In this document: positions 27,463-36,202 of the stretch, one piece after another | How the letters are laid out: each line of letters opens with the position of its first letter | How positions within the stretch are numbered: the first letter of the stretch is position 1 | NCBI GenBank assembly: GCA_965140365.1 | Contig: OZ223196.1 | DNA length: 64,000 nt | Strand: one strand, 5' to 3' | Origin: Hydrogenovibrio sp965140365 | GTDB lineage: Bacteria; Pseudomonadota; Gammaproteobacteria; Thiomicrospirales; Thiomicrospiraceae | Made by a program: the position numbers and the translations under genes | The notes under the pieces: model-generated | What the model was told of the DNA's origin: nothing | The model's input: only the letters and a program-made list of their open reading frames with translations | Database searches by the model: none

Positions 27463-28531
27463 GAAAACAATCCTAGCCGGTGCAGTTGCATTGGTTGCAG
27501 CCAGCACAGCTTATGCTATGAGTGGTAACTCCGGTAGCAACAGCGGTGACGCTGGTAAGATCGACGGCAAATACGCGGCGAACTACGTTGAAATCATCAA
27601 AGAAAATGATGGTAAATACCTAGATTCGAAAGTCATCGAAGCAATCTTGGGTAAAGATGCGGCTTACGGTCGTGCTGGTTTGGAAGGTAAGTTAGACCCG
27701 GCCAATCCATATTCCTTCGAAGTGGATGACAGCATCGATGGCGGTAATCACGGTAATGCGCAGTGTAAAATTCCGGCCGCATTCGTTGAAGTACACGAAA
27801 GTGTTGCGAAAAACTACTATGACGACGGCGATTTCGTAGCTAATGGATTCGGTACGCCGATTTCAGAAGCGGCCATGTCCAAGTGGAATATTACAGTCGA
27901 TGGTGACGGTAATGGTCTACCGGATCCTTCCGTTGGTATGACGGTTGAAGAAGGTGGTCGCGTTTACGTTCAGTTCTGTGCCATGTGTCATGGTGAGTTC
28001 GGTGAAGGTGCAAAAGGCTATCTTCCTCTAGCGGTTGACGAAAATCTAGTGACTTCTGATTTCCGTGATCCGGCTCCGATGAAGACCGTAGGTAACTACT
28101 GGCCTTATGCAACAACCTTGTTCGACTACATCCGTCGTACCATGCCTTTCTGGACGCCTAATGCACCGTTTATCGGTGATAAAGGTTACCTGGGGATGGT
28201 TGGTTACATCATGCAGTCAAACTACATTCCTATTGGAATTGACGAAAATGGTGACCCAATTGAACTTGAAGATGACGCTTTCTACAACTCTGAGTTGTTG
28301 ATGAAGCAAAACAAGTTCATGAAGAACCAAGGTAACTTCTTCTGTGATCACCGTCCGGTTATCCATAACGAACGTTGCATGAAAGACTGTCCTGACTACA
28401 TGGTTGGTGACGGTAAAGGTAATGTTCAAAACTACGTACAAGCACGTCGCCTACCTGACGGAACGCCTCAATATAACGTTCCTCAGCGTATGCACGAAGA
28501 CCCACCAGGTGTTGGTCACGCAGGTATGTAA
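27443..28531 (+). CDS. soxD: SoxD-type cytochrome c subunit of sulfane dehydrogenase, single heme motif
   Basis: Periplasmic electron acceptor of SoxC. The start is ambiguous: TTG 27443 has GGAGG 5 bases upstream, ATG 27449 has it 11 bases upstream; both give a signal peptide ending in STAYA. The 362-residue protein has one heme-attachment motif, CAMCHG (Cys179-His183). Classical SoxD of Paracoccus carries two hemes, so this is a monoheme-looking form; an N-terminal domain with a lone Cys108 replaces the first heme site. Four Cys near the C-terminus (FFCDH, ERCMKDC) may form disulfides. Codon bias matches soxC. Confidence 0.92.
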   Translation: MKMFSTKKTILAGAVALVAASTAYAMSGNSGSNSGDAGKIDGKYAANYVEIIKENDGKYLDSKVIEAILGKDAAYGRAGLEGKLDPANPYSFEVDDSIDGGNHGNAQCKIPAAFVEVHESVAKNYYDDGDFVANGFGTPISEAAMSKWNITVDGDGNGLPDPSVGMTVEEGGRVYVQFCAMCHGEFGEGAKGYLPLAVDENLVTSDFRDPAPMKTVGNYWPYATTLFDYIRRTMPFWTPNAPFIGDKGYLGMVGYIMQSNYIPIGIDENGDPIELEDDAFYNSELLMKQNKFMKNQGNFFCDHRPVIHNERCMKDCPDYMVGDGKGNVQNYVQARRLPDGTPQYNVPQRMHEDPPGVGHAGM

Positions 28532-28563
28532 TCTGATGTCGGACCCAGTCTGACACTAAGATG

Positions 28564-28591
28564 AAAAGCCCGCTTTTTAGCGGGCTTTTTT
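28564..28591 (+). terminator. Strong terminator after soxCD
   Basis: AGCCCGCT and AGCGGGCT pair with a four-T loop, flanked by AAAA and a TTTTTT run. It separates soxCD from the moa genes. Confidence 0.88.
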
Positions 28592-28725
28592 ATTGCGTCT
28601 TTTAACGCATAAAGCCTTTAAAAACAAAGGGTTTTATGCCTTAAAAAATGATTTTTTACCCTTGCTATCCCGTTAAAATCCAGTAGAATATAGCGTTCTT
28701 CCCACAAAGAAATAACGAAGTTTTT

Positions 28726-29721
28726 ATGGCGTTGATTGATCCGTTTAACCGAAAGATTGAATACCTGAGAGTGTCCGTGACCGATAAGTGCAACTATCGA
28801 TGCGGTTATTGCATGCCGGAACAGGGAGCGCACCCCGAAGGCCGTCATACGGAGTATCTGGATTTTGACGAATTGGCTCGTATTATCAAAGCCTTTGTCG
28901 AATTGGGTGTCACCAAAGTTCGCCTCACCGGAGGGGAGCCACTGGTGCGGAAAGGTTTGTCGGATTTTGTATCCGAAATCAGTCCTTATGAGGGTTTGAA
29001 AGAAATTGCTTTATCGACCAATGCGCATCACTTGTCAAAACATGCCGTGGCATTGAAAGAAGCGGGTGTGACACGAGCCAATATTTCTATTGACTCTTTG
29101 AAGCCGGACTTGTTTAAGCAAATTACCCGTGGTGGGGATTTGAGTAAAGTCCTAGCCGGTGTCGATGCCGGTCTGGAAGCCGGCCTAAACCCGATTAAAT
29201 TCAATATGGTGGTGATGAAAGGCACGAATGACGGTGAGATCGAATCCATGGTGGATTACGGGATTGATAAAGGCGTGGAGGTGCGTTTCATCGAAACCAT
29301 GCCGATTGGTGAGGCGGGCATCAGTTTGATGGACCAGCATTATCCGATGGACAAAATCATGGCGCGCGTCAAAGCACATGTGGGAACGGATTTAATTCCG
29401 TCCACGGGAAAAAGCCATGATGGGCCATCCAAGAATTTCCTGATAAAAGGCACCGATACCCGAGTCGGTGTGATCTCGGCCGTGTCCGATCATTTCTGTG
29501 AATCGTGTAATCGTGTTCGCCTGACTGCACGGGGCGTACTGGCGTTATGCCTTGGGCAGGAAGATTCCGTTGACCTGCGCACACCGATTCGTGACGGCAT
29601 TTCCGATGCGGAGCTTAAGCAAATGATTGTCAAAGCCATGAAGAAAAAACCGGAACGCCACTTTTTCAATGAAAACGTTCATAACATCGAATTTAGACAA
29701 ATGGTCTCGTTAGGCGGGTAA
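28726..29721 (+). CDS. moaA: GTP 3',8-cyclase MoaA
   Basis: Radical-SAM enzyme for the first step of molybdenum cofactor synthesis. The 331-residue protein has CNYRCGYC (first 4Fe-4S cluster), RLTGGEPLVR, the C-terminal cluster region CESCNRVRLTARG, and a C-terminal Gly-Gly needed for activity. First gene of moaA-moaD-moaE, placed after soxCD, whose SoxC subunit needs the cofactor. Confidence 0.96.
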   Translation: MALIDPFNRKIEYLRVSVTDKCNYRCGYCMPEQGAHPEGRHTEYLDFDELARIIKAFVELGVTKVRLTGGEPLVRKGLSDFVSEISPYEGLKEIALSTNAHHLSKHAVALKEAGVTRANISIDSLKPDLFKQITRGGDLSKVLAGVDAGLEAGLNPIKFNMVVMKGTNDGEIESMVDYGIDKGVEVRFIETMPIGEAGISLMDQHYPMDKIMARVKAHVGTDLIPSTGKSHDGPSKNFLIKGTDTRVGVISAVSDHFCESCNRVRLTARGVLALCLGQEDSVDLRTPIRDGISDAELKQMIVKAMKKKPERHFFNENVHNIEFRQMVSLGG

Positions 29722-29747
29722 GCCGTCGGCATTTTAGGAGTAAAGAT

Positions 29748-29999
29748 ATGTTAGAGATTTTGTATTTCGCCAGCTTTCGAGAAACCCTTGGAAAGAGCCA
29801 GGAACAGTTACCGCTAGAGTCTTATAAGACAGTGGATTGTGTCCTGAATGCCTTGGCCCAACGCGGTGAGGTTTGGCAGCAGGCCTTGAAGGATAACCTC
29901 AATCTGCAAATTGCCGTTAATCATGATGTGGCTGATCGCAAAACCGAGTTAAAAGCCGGTGACGAAGTCGCCTTTTTTCCGCCGGTGACGGGAGGCTGA
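29748..29999 (+). CDS. moaD: Molybdopterin synthase small subunit MoaD
   Basis: An 83-residue ubiquitin-like sulfur carrier ending FFPPVTGG, the C-terminus that is thiocarboxylated for dithiolene formation. It lies 26 bases after moaA and its stop abuts the moaE start. Confidence 0.94.
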   Translation: MLEILYFASFRETLGKSQEQLPLESYKTVDCVLNALAQRGEVWQQALKDNLNLQIAVNHDVADRKTELKAGDEVAFFPPVTGG

Positions 30000-30000
30000 A

Positions 30001-30468
30001 TTGAATGAGTTTCCGTTTGTTCGAATCCAGCAAGAGGATTTCGATCTTTCAGAAGAGATCAAAGCCATCCGAACCGGTCATAAAGACATCGGGGCCGTGG
30101 TGTCATTTACCGGTACGGTTCGTGACATCAACGAAGGCGATGATATATCCGTTTTAGAACTCGAGCATTACCCGGGAATGACGGAAAAAGCATTGGAAAA
30201 AATCCGTTTGGAAGCGCATGATCGCTGGCCGTTGCAAAGCAGTTTAATCATTCATCGCATCGGCCAAATGATGCCGTGCGATCAAATCGTTCTGGTAGCG
30301 GTCACCTCCCGTCACCGGGAAGCCGCGTTTGAAGCGGCCCATTTTATTATGGATTATTTGAAAACCAACGCACCTTTCTGGAAAAAAGAGACGTTCCCGA
30401 ATGGTGAAACCCGCTGGGTGGATGCCCGGATTTCCGATAAGGAAGCCGAGCAACGTTGGCTGCAATAA
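30001..30468 (+). CDS. moaE: Molybdopterin synthase large subunit MoaE
   Basis: Catalytic partner of MoaD, 155 residues. The start is TTG 30001, with GGAGG 5 bases upstream; the nearby ATG is out of frame. Motifs: GAVVSFTGTVRD, LELEHYPGMTEK, VTSRHREAAFEAA and PFWKKE (active-site lysines). Confidence 0.94.
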   Translation: MNEFPFVRIQQEDFDLSEEIKAIRTGHKDIGAVVSFTGTVRDINEGDDISVLELEHYPGMTEKALEKIRLEAHDRWPLQSSLIIHRIGQMMPCDQIVLVAVTSRHREAAFEAAHFIMDYLKTNAPFWKKETFPNGETRWVDARISDKEAEQRWLQ

Positions 30469-30498
30469 CTTTTTAACGAACACACTATCTGTCAGATT

Positions 30499-30523
30499 TC
30501 CCCGCCAAGCGGGGATTTTTTTT
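30499..30523 (+). terminator. Terminator between moaE and moeA
   Basis: TCCCCGC and GCGGGGA pair around CAA, followed by eight T. It sits 13 bases before the moeA start, so moeA-moaC is either read through or has its own promoter. Confidence 0.82.
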
Positions 30524-30536
30524 AAGAGTAAACATT

Positions 30537-31742
30537 ATGAAGACATTTGATGAAGCGCTGTCTTATCTGGTCAGCCAAGCCAAGAAGACCGGCCGAACCG
30601 AAACCGTTCCGATCGCTGAAGCCATGGACCGTGTTCTAGCCCAACCTGTGGTGTCCAGTGTCATGGTTCCGCCACACGATAACAGTGAAATGGATGGTTA
30701 TGCCATTGACCGCATGGATTTGACCCACGAAGACACTTTCCGGGTCAGTCAACGTATTCCTGCGGGTGCCGCCCCGGAACCACTGGAAGTCGGCACGGTC
30801 GCACGCATTTTTACCGGTGCACCGATTCCGGCAGGTGCCAATGCGGTGATCATGCAGGAAGAAACGGAAATGGTTGGTGACAAGGTCCGCATTATGGCAA
30901 AAACCACCAGGCCTGGTCAAAGTATTCGTAAAACCGGTGAGGACATTGAAGCCGGTACGGCGATTCTGGAAAAAGGCCATCGGCTGCGCTCGCAAGATTT
31001 GGGCTTGATTGCCTCCATTGGTATTGACGAAGTCACGGTCTATAAGCCGCTCAAAATCGCGACCTTCACCACGGGCGATGAACTGCTGGAACCCGGCGAA
31101 GCGCCGCAGCCTGGAAAAATTTTCAATGCCAACCGTTATGTCTTGGCAGGGGCGCTACCGAAGTTAGGGTTCGAGCTGATTGACCTCGGGCGTGTCAAAG
31201 ACACCTTGGAAGAGACCATCGAGGTCATGAGGAAAGCGGCCGAGTTAGCGGATGTGGTCATGACAACCGGTGGGGTGTCCGTCGGGGAAGAAGACCACAT
31301 TAAGCCCGCCATCGAATCCTTGGGTGCCTTGGAAATGTGGAAAGTGAAAATGAAGCCGGGCAAACCTCTGGCTTTCGGGCAAATTCAGGGCACGCCGTTT
31401 ATTGGTTTGCCGGGCAATCCTGTGTCGGCCTTTGCGACCTTCAATTTGTTTGCCCGTCCGTATTTGATGCGAATGCAGGGTGTTAAGAACATTTGCATCA
31501 CGCCGATCTGGCTGGAAGCCGATTTCGATTGGCCGAAAGCCAATTTCCGTCGCGAATTTGCTCGTGCTCGAATCACGGTTCCCGAAGGTGAACAGAAAAC
31601 TGTGGTGCAGGTGTATCCGAAGCAGGGTTCCGGCGTGTTGACCTCAACGGTTTGGGCCGAAGGCTTTGTGGTCATTCCAGAAGATCAAACCATGGCCAGA
31701 GGCGATAGGGTCAAATTCTATCCGTTCGCGGAAATGGTTTAA
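30537..31742 (+). CDS. moeA: Molybdopterin molybdenumtransferase MoeA
   Basis: Inserts molybdate into adenylated molybdopterin. The 401-residue protein shows PPHDNSEMDGYA, RIFTGAPIPAGANAVIMQEE, TTGGVSVGEEDH and KPGKPLAFG, with GLPGNPVSAF, all MoeA signatures. A CCAGGCCTGG copy within is read as Arg-Pro-Gly. moaC follows after 20 bases. Confidence 0.96.
   Translation: MKTFDEALSYLVSQAKKTGRTETVPIAEAMDRVLAQPVVSSVMVPPHDNSEMDGYAIDRMDLTHEDTFRVSQRIPAGAAPEPLEVGTVARIFTGAPIPAGANAVIMQEETEMVGDKVRIMAKTTRPGQSIRKTGEDIEAGTAILEKGHRLRSQDLGLIASIGIDEVTVYKPLKIATFTTGDELLEPGEAPQPGKIFNANRYVLAGALPKLGFELIDLGRVKDTLEETIEVMRKAAELADVVMTTGGVSVGEEDHIKPAIESLGALEMWKVKMKPGKPLAFGQIQGTPFIGLPGNPVSAFATFNLFARPYLMRMQGVKNICITPIWLEADFDWPKANFRREFARARITVPEGEQKTVVQVYPKQGSGVLTSTVWAEGFVVIPEDQTMARGDRVKFYPFAEMV
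30907..30916. repeat. CCAGGCCTGG copy inside moeA
   Basis: An exact copy read in frame as Arg-Pro-Gly (TRPGQ). Confidence 0.9.
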
Positions 31743-31762
31743 CAATACAAGGAAGGGTGGAA

Positions 31763-32251
31763 ATGTCGAAAGAACTCGAGTTAACGCATTTGGATGCCAA
31801 AGGGCAGGCGCGAATGGTGGATGTCAGCGAGAAGGACAATACGGCGCGCGAAGCGCGTGCCATGGCAGTCATTAAGATGTTACCGGAAACCTTGCAGATG
31901 ATTCTGGAAGGCAAGCATAAAAAAGGTGATGTTATGGCTACGGCACGCATTGCCGGCATCATGGCCGCCAAACGCACGCCGGACTTGATTCCAATGTGCC
32001 ATCCGTTAATGCTGACCTCCGTCAAAGTGGAACTGATTCCTGACGAAGACAAGAGTTGCGTGGAAGTGTATGCGACTTGTAAGCTGGTCGGCCAGACCGG
32101 GGTGGAGATGGAAGCGTTGACCGCCGCTTCAGCCGCCGCTTTAACCTTATACGACATGTGTAAAGCCGTTGATAAAGGCATGGTCATCGATCAGGTTCAG
32201 TTATTGGAAAAGACAGGCGGCAAGAGCGGTCATTGGAAAAAAGAAGCCTGA
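31763..32251 (+). CDS. moaC: Cyclic pyranopterin monophosphate synthase MoaC
   Basis: Converts the MoaA product to cyclic pyranopterin monophosphate. ATG 31763 has AAGGAAGG 6 bases upstream; a GTG six bases earlier overlaps it. The 162-residue protein has KRTPDLIPMCHPL and TGVEMEALTAASAAALT, the active-site motifs. It closes the cofactor cluster. Confidence 0.95.
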   Translation: MSKELELTHLDAKGQARMVDVSEKDNTAREARAMAVIKMLPETLQMILEGKHKKGDVMATARIAGIMAAKRTPDLIPMCHPLMLTSVKVELIPDEDKSCVEVYATCKLVGQTGVEMEALTAASAAALTLYDMCKAVDKGMVIDQVQLLEKTGGKSGHWKKEA

Positions 32252-32303
32252 GCGATGCATTAAATCGCTCTCGTCGGCTTTGTTCTAAGCGTTTACGCCG
32301 TTT

Positions 32304-32951
32304 TTACTGGAGGCTCGGCCCATATTGCAGAGCATCCGGTCCTTCCTCGTCATACAGCAGCTCCAGCCCTTTATCCGGGTAAAACCAATGTTCCAAGCCA
32401 TCGGATTGTTTTTCGACACGTTGTGGCTGGCCAAAACGCATTTCAATCGCGCGTTTGGTGAGGTTTTTTCGGGGAATCAATGTCACCAGTTTAATGGGCT
32501 TCTGCATCAGTTTTTCGATGTTTTCGCTGTTTGGAGTGACTTGGCGGTTGCCGGTTTGGGTCACGGTGGTTTGAACACCCTGTGAGTAATAGGTGTCGAG
32601 TTCGTCTTTCGACACATCCAGACTCAAAGCCACAGCGCCACGAATGGTGGCGATGTTCATGGAGGGAAAATAGACTTCGGCCGCTTTGCCGGATTCATCT
32701 TTTTTCGAGAAAATTTTCACTTCCACATCGTTACCAAATAGATGGGTGGCATCGTTCGGAGTGCTTTGATTCAACACCAGACCCAACGCTTCAAGCTGAC
32801 TGGCTTGGTTAAAGTGGCTGTTCCACGGCAATAACCTATCCGGCACTTCTTCGCGGTTCGGCGGAATCAGGATGAATACGGCGGTCAAACCGACCGCCGC
32901 CAGCAATACAATCAAAAAAGTCGGAAAACGGCGTTGTTTGCTGTCACTCAT
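32304..32951 (-). CDS. Hypothetical membrane-anchored periplasmic protein
   Basis: I do not recognise this 215-residue protein. One N-terminal helix (residues 9-29) anchors it, the rest being soluble and probably periplasmic. A Q-V-T-rich central part is followed by LVTLIPRKNLTKRAIEMRFGQP and a C-terminal FYPDKGLELLYD, which resemble small outer-membrane assembly or SmpA-like folds only loosely. Its start overlaps the end of the upstream membrane-protein gene by 4 bases, so the two are translationally coupled. Confidence 0.72.
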   Translation of the reverse strand: MSDSKQRRFPTFLIVLLAAVGLTAVFILIPPNREEVPDRLLPWNSHFNQASQLEALGLVLNQSTPNDATHLFGNDVEVKIFSKKDESGKAAEVYFPSMNIATIRGAVALSLDVSKDELDTYYSQGVQTTVTQTGNRQVTPNSENIEKLMQKPIKLVTLIPRKNLTKRAIEMRFGQPQRVEKQSDGLEHWFYPDKGLELLYDEEGPDALQYGPSLQ

Positions 32952-33559
32952 GGTTGATCGCTTTTTGAAGAAGACATTTGCTTTTGGCCATCGTGATGGA
33001 CTTCATCATCGCCTTCGCCCAATTCGGCATTGGCGTTTTCACCGCGCGGTACGAATTTTGCGATTTTTGGATCGAGGATGCCTTTCCCGGCATCGTACAC
33101 CGAAATGCCGGTTTGCATAAACGTAATCAATACGGCCACGAAAATCACGACAGCGGCAAAGCGAACGGTGATGATTTCGCCCAGATTGGTTTGCGACCCT
33201 TCATCCGAAAAGTCATTCATAGAGAAACCGCCCGGGAAAACCTGATCAATCAGCAAATAGACGACGACCATTAAAATGGCAATTGCGTAGCTCATCAACA
33301 GTATGCGGCTTCGGCGCCAAGCCAGTTCCCAGTGTGCCGACACGAACCAGGAACCGCGTTTCTGCACTTCTTTTCGATGACGATAAATATAGGCAATCAC
33401 CAGGCTGGAAATGATCGGAACCGCCAACAGCATGGCCGTACTGCCAATTTCAAGCACGATCATGGAAATGAATAAATGGGTGATGATGATGTTGATGTTG
33501 AAAATATGGTGTGGGTTTTTGGCCAGATGCGTTTCTTCAGGGGTTACTTGATAATGCAT
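32948..33559 (-). CDS. Hypothetical four-helix membrane protein
   Basis: A 203-residue protein with about four membrane segments (23-45, 48-60, 87-106, 132-153) and an acidic, His-containing cytoplasmic tail. I see no family motif. It is coupled by a 4-base overlap to the anchored periplasmic protein downstream and lies near the Hpt and REC-GGDEF-EAL genes on the same strand, which suggests a shared signalling role without proof. Confidence 0.72.
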   Translation of the reverse strand: MHYQVTPEETHLAKNPHHIFNINIIITHLFISMIVLEIGSTAMLLAVPIISSLVIAYIYRHRKEVQKRGSWFVSAHWELAWRRSRILLMSYAIAILMVVVYLLIDQVFPGGFSMNDFSDEGSQTNLGEIITVRFAAVVIFVAVLITFMQTGISVYDAGKGILDPKIAKFVPRGENANAELGEGDDEVHHDGQKQMSSSKSDQP

Positions 33560-33613
33560 TGTATCGTCTCTTTGAGTAGGAAGATCAATCTGCGGTCAGA
33601 TCATCGACCGGGT

Positions 33614-33958
33614 TTAAAAGGCATCGAGATACTGCTTTAGGAACTTGGATACCTTGTCGCTTTCAGATTCAACGGCTTCAAACTGGGCTTCTAGGCCTGT
33701 CGTGATGCCGTCTTTGCCTTGGTTTTCCAGTGCCAGACACAAAGTGGGTAATTCGGTGGCACCGATGTTCGCGGAACTGCCCTTGAGAGTGTGTGCATGT
33801 AATCTCAGTCCGTCAGCATCACCGCTTTCAATCGCTTGTTTGATGTCCGACAAGGTGCCCGGCGCGACCTCCAGAAAGCTCTTTAAAATGTCTTTCAAGT
33901 CATCGCCGATGATTTCTTTGAGCATTTCCAAGTTGTCGGTATCCACAGGTTGAGACAT
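33614..33958 (-). CDS. Stand-alone Hpt phosphotransfer protein
   Basis: A 114-residue histidine phosphotransfer domain. The HAHTLKGSSANIG motif places the phospho-acceptor at His56. It lies 34 bases after a REC-PAS-GGDEF-EAL gene, so it probably relays phosphate to that receiver domain or from a hybrid kinase encoded elsewhere. No histidine kinase is visible in the window. Confidence 0.88.
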   Translation of the reverse strand: MSQPVDTDNLEMLKEIIGDDLKDILKSFLEVAPGTLSDIKQAIESGDADGLRLHAHTLKGSSANIGATELPTLCLALENQGKDGITTGLEAQFEAVESESDKVSKFLKQYLDAF

Positions 33959-33992
33959 GCCAGTTCCTTTGCGATAGCGTTATTATAGCCCA

Positions 33993-36083
33993 CTAAGGGG
34001 TGTTGTGACTTTTAAGATATTGTTGAAACTCTTCAGCGGGCATCGGTTTTCCGAATTTGAAGCCCTGGAAGACATCGCAATTTTTATTTTGCAGGAAAGA
34101 GACGTGGAATTCATCTTCAATCCCTTCGGCCACGACTTTGAGACCCAAGCTTTCGGCCATGGCCAATATGGTTCGAACAATGGCTTGGCCTTGCGGTGTT
34201 TCCAAGTTGTTAATAAATGAGCGGTCGATTTTAATGGCATCAATCGGAAAGCTGTGCAGATACGCCAGAGACGAATACCCGGTACCGAAATCGTCGATGG
34301 ACAGTGTCACGCCCATGGCTTTCAAGCCTTTTAGAATGCTGATGTTGTGGTCGGCATTGCTCATGGCCAGGCTTTCGGTGATTTCCAGGTCCAGATATTG
34401 AGCGGGCAAAGAAGACCCCTGTAACACATTTTGAACGTCTTTCATCAGGTTGGAACTGGAGAATTGGCGGCCGGACAAATTGATGCCAATGTGTATGGCA
34501 AACCCTTCCCGGTGCCATTTTTCCGCTTCCTGCACCGCGCTTTGTAAGACGTATTGGCCGATTTCGACAATCATCCCGTTGTTTTCCGCTATCGGGATGA
34601 ATACGGCAGGCGACACCAGACCTTCCGAGGGATGATGCCAGCGTACCAAGGCTTCGGCCCCATACGGTTTCAAGGTTTGGCCGTCCACCTGCGGTTGGAA
34701 ATAGACCTCAATTTCATTTCGGTCCAAGGCTTTGCGTAAATCGTTTTCCAACAGTAATTGTTCTTTGGATTCGGCATTCATCTCCGTTTGATAGAACAGG
34801 AACTGGTTGCCGCCCTGTTGCTTCGCCTGGCTTCGAGCGATGTTGGCATGGGCAATGAGTTCGCTGGCTCGGGTGCCGTCTTGACGGATAATGCTCACCC
34901 CAATCGAGAAAGTGATAAACAGCTCTTGATTGCGGATATTGAAGGCTTTGGAAATGTCGTGGAAAATACGGCTCAGGGATAAATTCAGTTCTTGTGCGTC
35001 TTCGGCGTTTTTAATCAGGATGGCGAATTCGTCACTGCCCAGTCGAGCGACGAAATCGTCTTCGCGTGTCACCTTCTTCAAACGTTGCGCGACGGTGCGA
35101 AGTAAAGCATCGCCGTTTTCCTGGCCGAGGTTATCGTTGATTTTTTTAAAGCGGTCAATGTCGAGAATGACGGTGGCGCTGTATTTTTTCGGGTTGGCTT
35201 CCTTGATGAAGCTTGCCAGTGTTTTGCTGAAAAAGGAACGGTTCGCCAAATCCGTCAACTTATCGTGGCTGGCCTGGTAATCAATTAGGGTTTCGGCCTT
35301 GTGCAAACGGCTGATGTCCTGCGCCGAACCGGTGATTTTCAATATTTCGCCGTCCTGATCGAAACTGACTTCCCCTAGACAGTCAATGTGCGACATGGAG
35401 CCGTCATGGTGCAGTACCCGAAAGCTGACTTGGATGTCGTTATACCCTTGGGTGGCATCGGCAATCGCCTGTTGGATTAAGGGCAGGTCTTTGGGGATGA
35501 TATTCGAGAAAAACTGTTCCAGTGTGACATCCGCTTGATTCGGGATGCCAAACAGTTCAAACGCCGAACTGGAACCGGTGACCTGATCCGACGCCGCATC
35601 CCATTCCCAATAACCGAGTTTGGCCAGCTTTTGGGCGTAAATCAGTTGCGATTGGCTCATTCGCAATTGGTCTTCAATCAACGAGGACTTGATGGCGTAT
35701 TTAACGCGTTGGCTCAGGAGTGACCAGTTGATGGGTTTGGTAATGAAATCGGTAGCGCCGATGTCGAAGGCCTGGTCGATGGAACTGATATCGTCCAGAG
35801 CGGTCAGCATCAAAATCGGTACGGCGCGTTCTTGTTCGTAGTTGCGGATGGCTTCGGTGGCGGCATAACCGTCCATGATTGGCATCATCACGTCCATCAA
35901 AATCAAATCCGGGGCTTCTTTGATGAACAGCGAAAAACCGTCTTGGCCGTTGTCGGCTTCAATGACGCGGAAACCGGATTTTGAGAGCACTTTGCATAAG
36001 GTCAAACGGGTGACGTCATCGTCTTCAACCACCAGAATCAAAGCCGATTCCTGTTTGTTCGCCTGTCCGTCCGAGAGCACCAT
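33993..36083 (-). CDS. Response regulator with REC, PAS, GGDEF-like and EAL domains
   Basis: A 696-residue regulator. The REC domain has the acidic pair near 20-22 and phospho-acceptor Asp64 in LILMDVMMP. A PAS domain covers about 145-265. The GGDEF-like domain carries RLGSDEF (about 349) in place of RxGGDEF, so cyclase activity is doubtful. The EAL domain is intact (GAEALVRW at about 476, LEITESLAM, DDFGTGYSSLAYLH, KIDRSFI, AEGIED), so the protein is more likely a phosphodiesterase, with the GGDEF part perhaps binding GTP as a regulator. Linked with an Hpt protein downstream. Confidence 0.9.
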   Translation of the reverse strand: MVLSDGQANKQESALILVVEDDDVTRLTLCKVLSKSGFRVIEADNGQDGFSLFIKEAPDLILMDVMMPIMDGYAATEAIRNYEQERAVPILMLTALDDISSIDQAFDIGATDFITKPINWSLLSQRVKYAIKSSLIEDQLRMSQSQLIYAQKLAKLGYWEWDAASDQVTGSSSAFELFGIPNQADVTLEQFFSNIIPKDLPLIQQAIADATQGYNDIQVSFRVLHHDGSMSHIDCLGEVSFDQDGEILKITGSAQDISRLHKAETLIDYQASHDKLTDLANRSFFSKTLASFIKEANPKKYSATVILDIDRFKKINDNLGQENGDALLRTVAQRLKKVTREDDFVARLGSDEFAILIKNAEDAQELNLSLSRIFHDISKAFNIRNQELFITFSIGVSIIRQDGTRASELIAHANIARSQAKQQGGNQFLFYQTEMNAESKEQLLLENDLRKALDRNEIEVYFQPQVDGQTLKPYGAEALVRWHHPSEGLVSPAVFIPIAENNGMIVEIGQYVLQSAVQEAEKWHREGFAIHIGINLSGRQFSSSNLMKDVQNVLQGSSLPAQYLDLEITESLAMSNADHNISILKGLKAMGVTLSIDDFGTGYSSLAYLHSFPIDAIKIDRSFINNLETPQGQAIVRTILAMAESLGLKVVAEGIEDEFHVSFLQNKNCDVFQGFKFGKPMPAEEFQQYLKSHNTP

Positions 36084-36202
36084 TCGAAGTCCGTTTTTAG
36101 AGTTGTTATACGCTCTAGTTTAGCCGCTTTTGGGGAAAATGAAAACCTTTATCCCTATGGATGTAATGTGGTTTTTAGGTGTTGAAACGGTGCTGCGGAG
36201 AA

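Noticed and set aside
33692..33701. Other AGGCCT sites, for example near 213, 33692 and 35767
   Set aside because: These match only 8 or fewer positions of the decamer and are at roughly the frequency expected for a hexamer, so I did not count them in the CCAGGCCTGG family.
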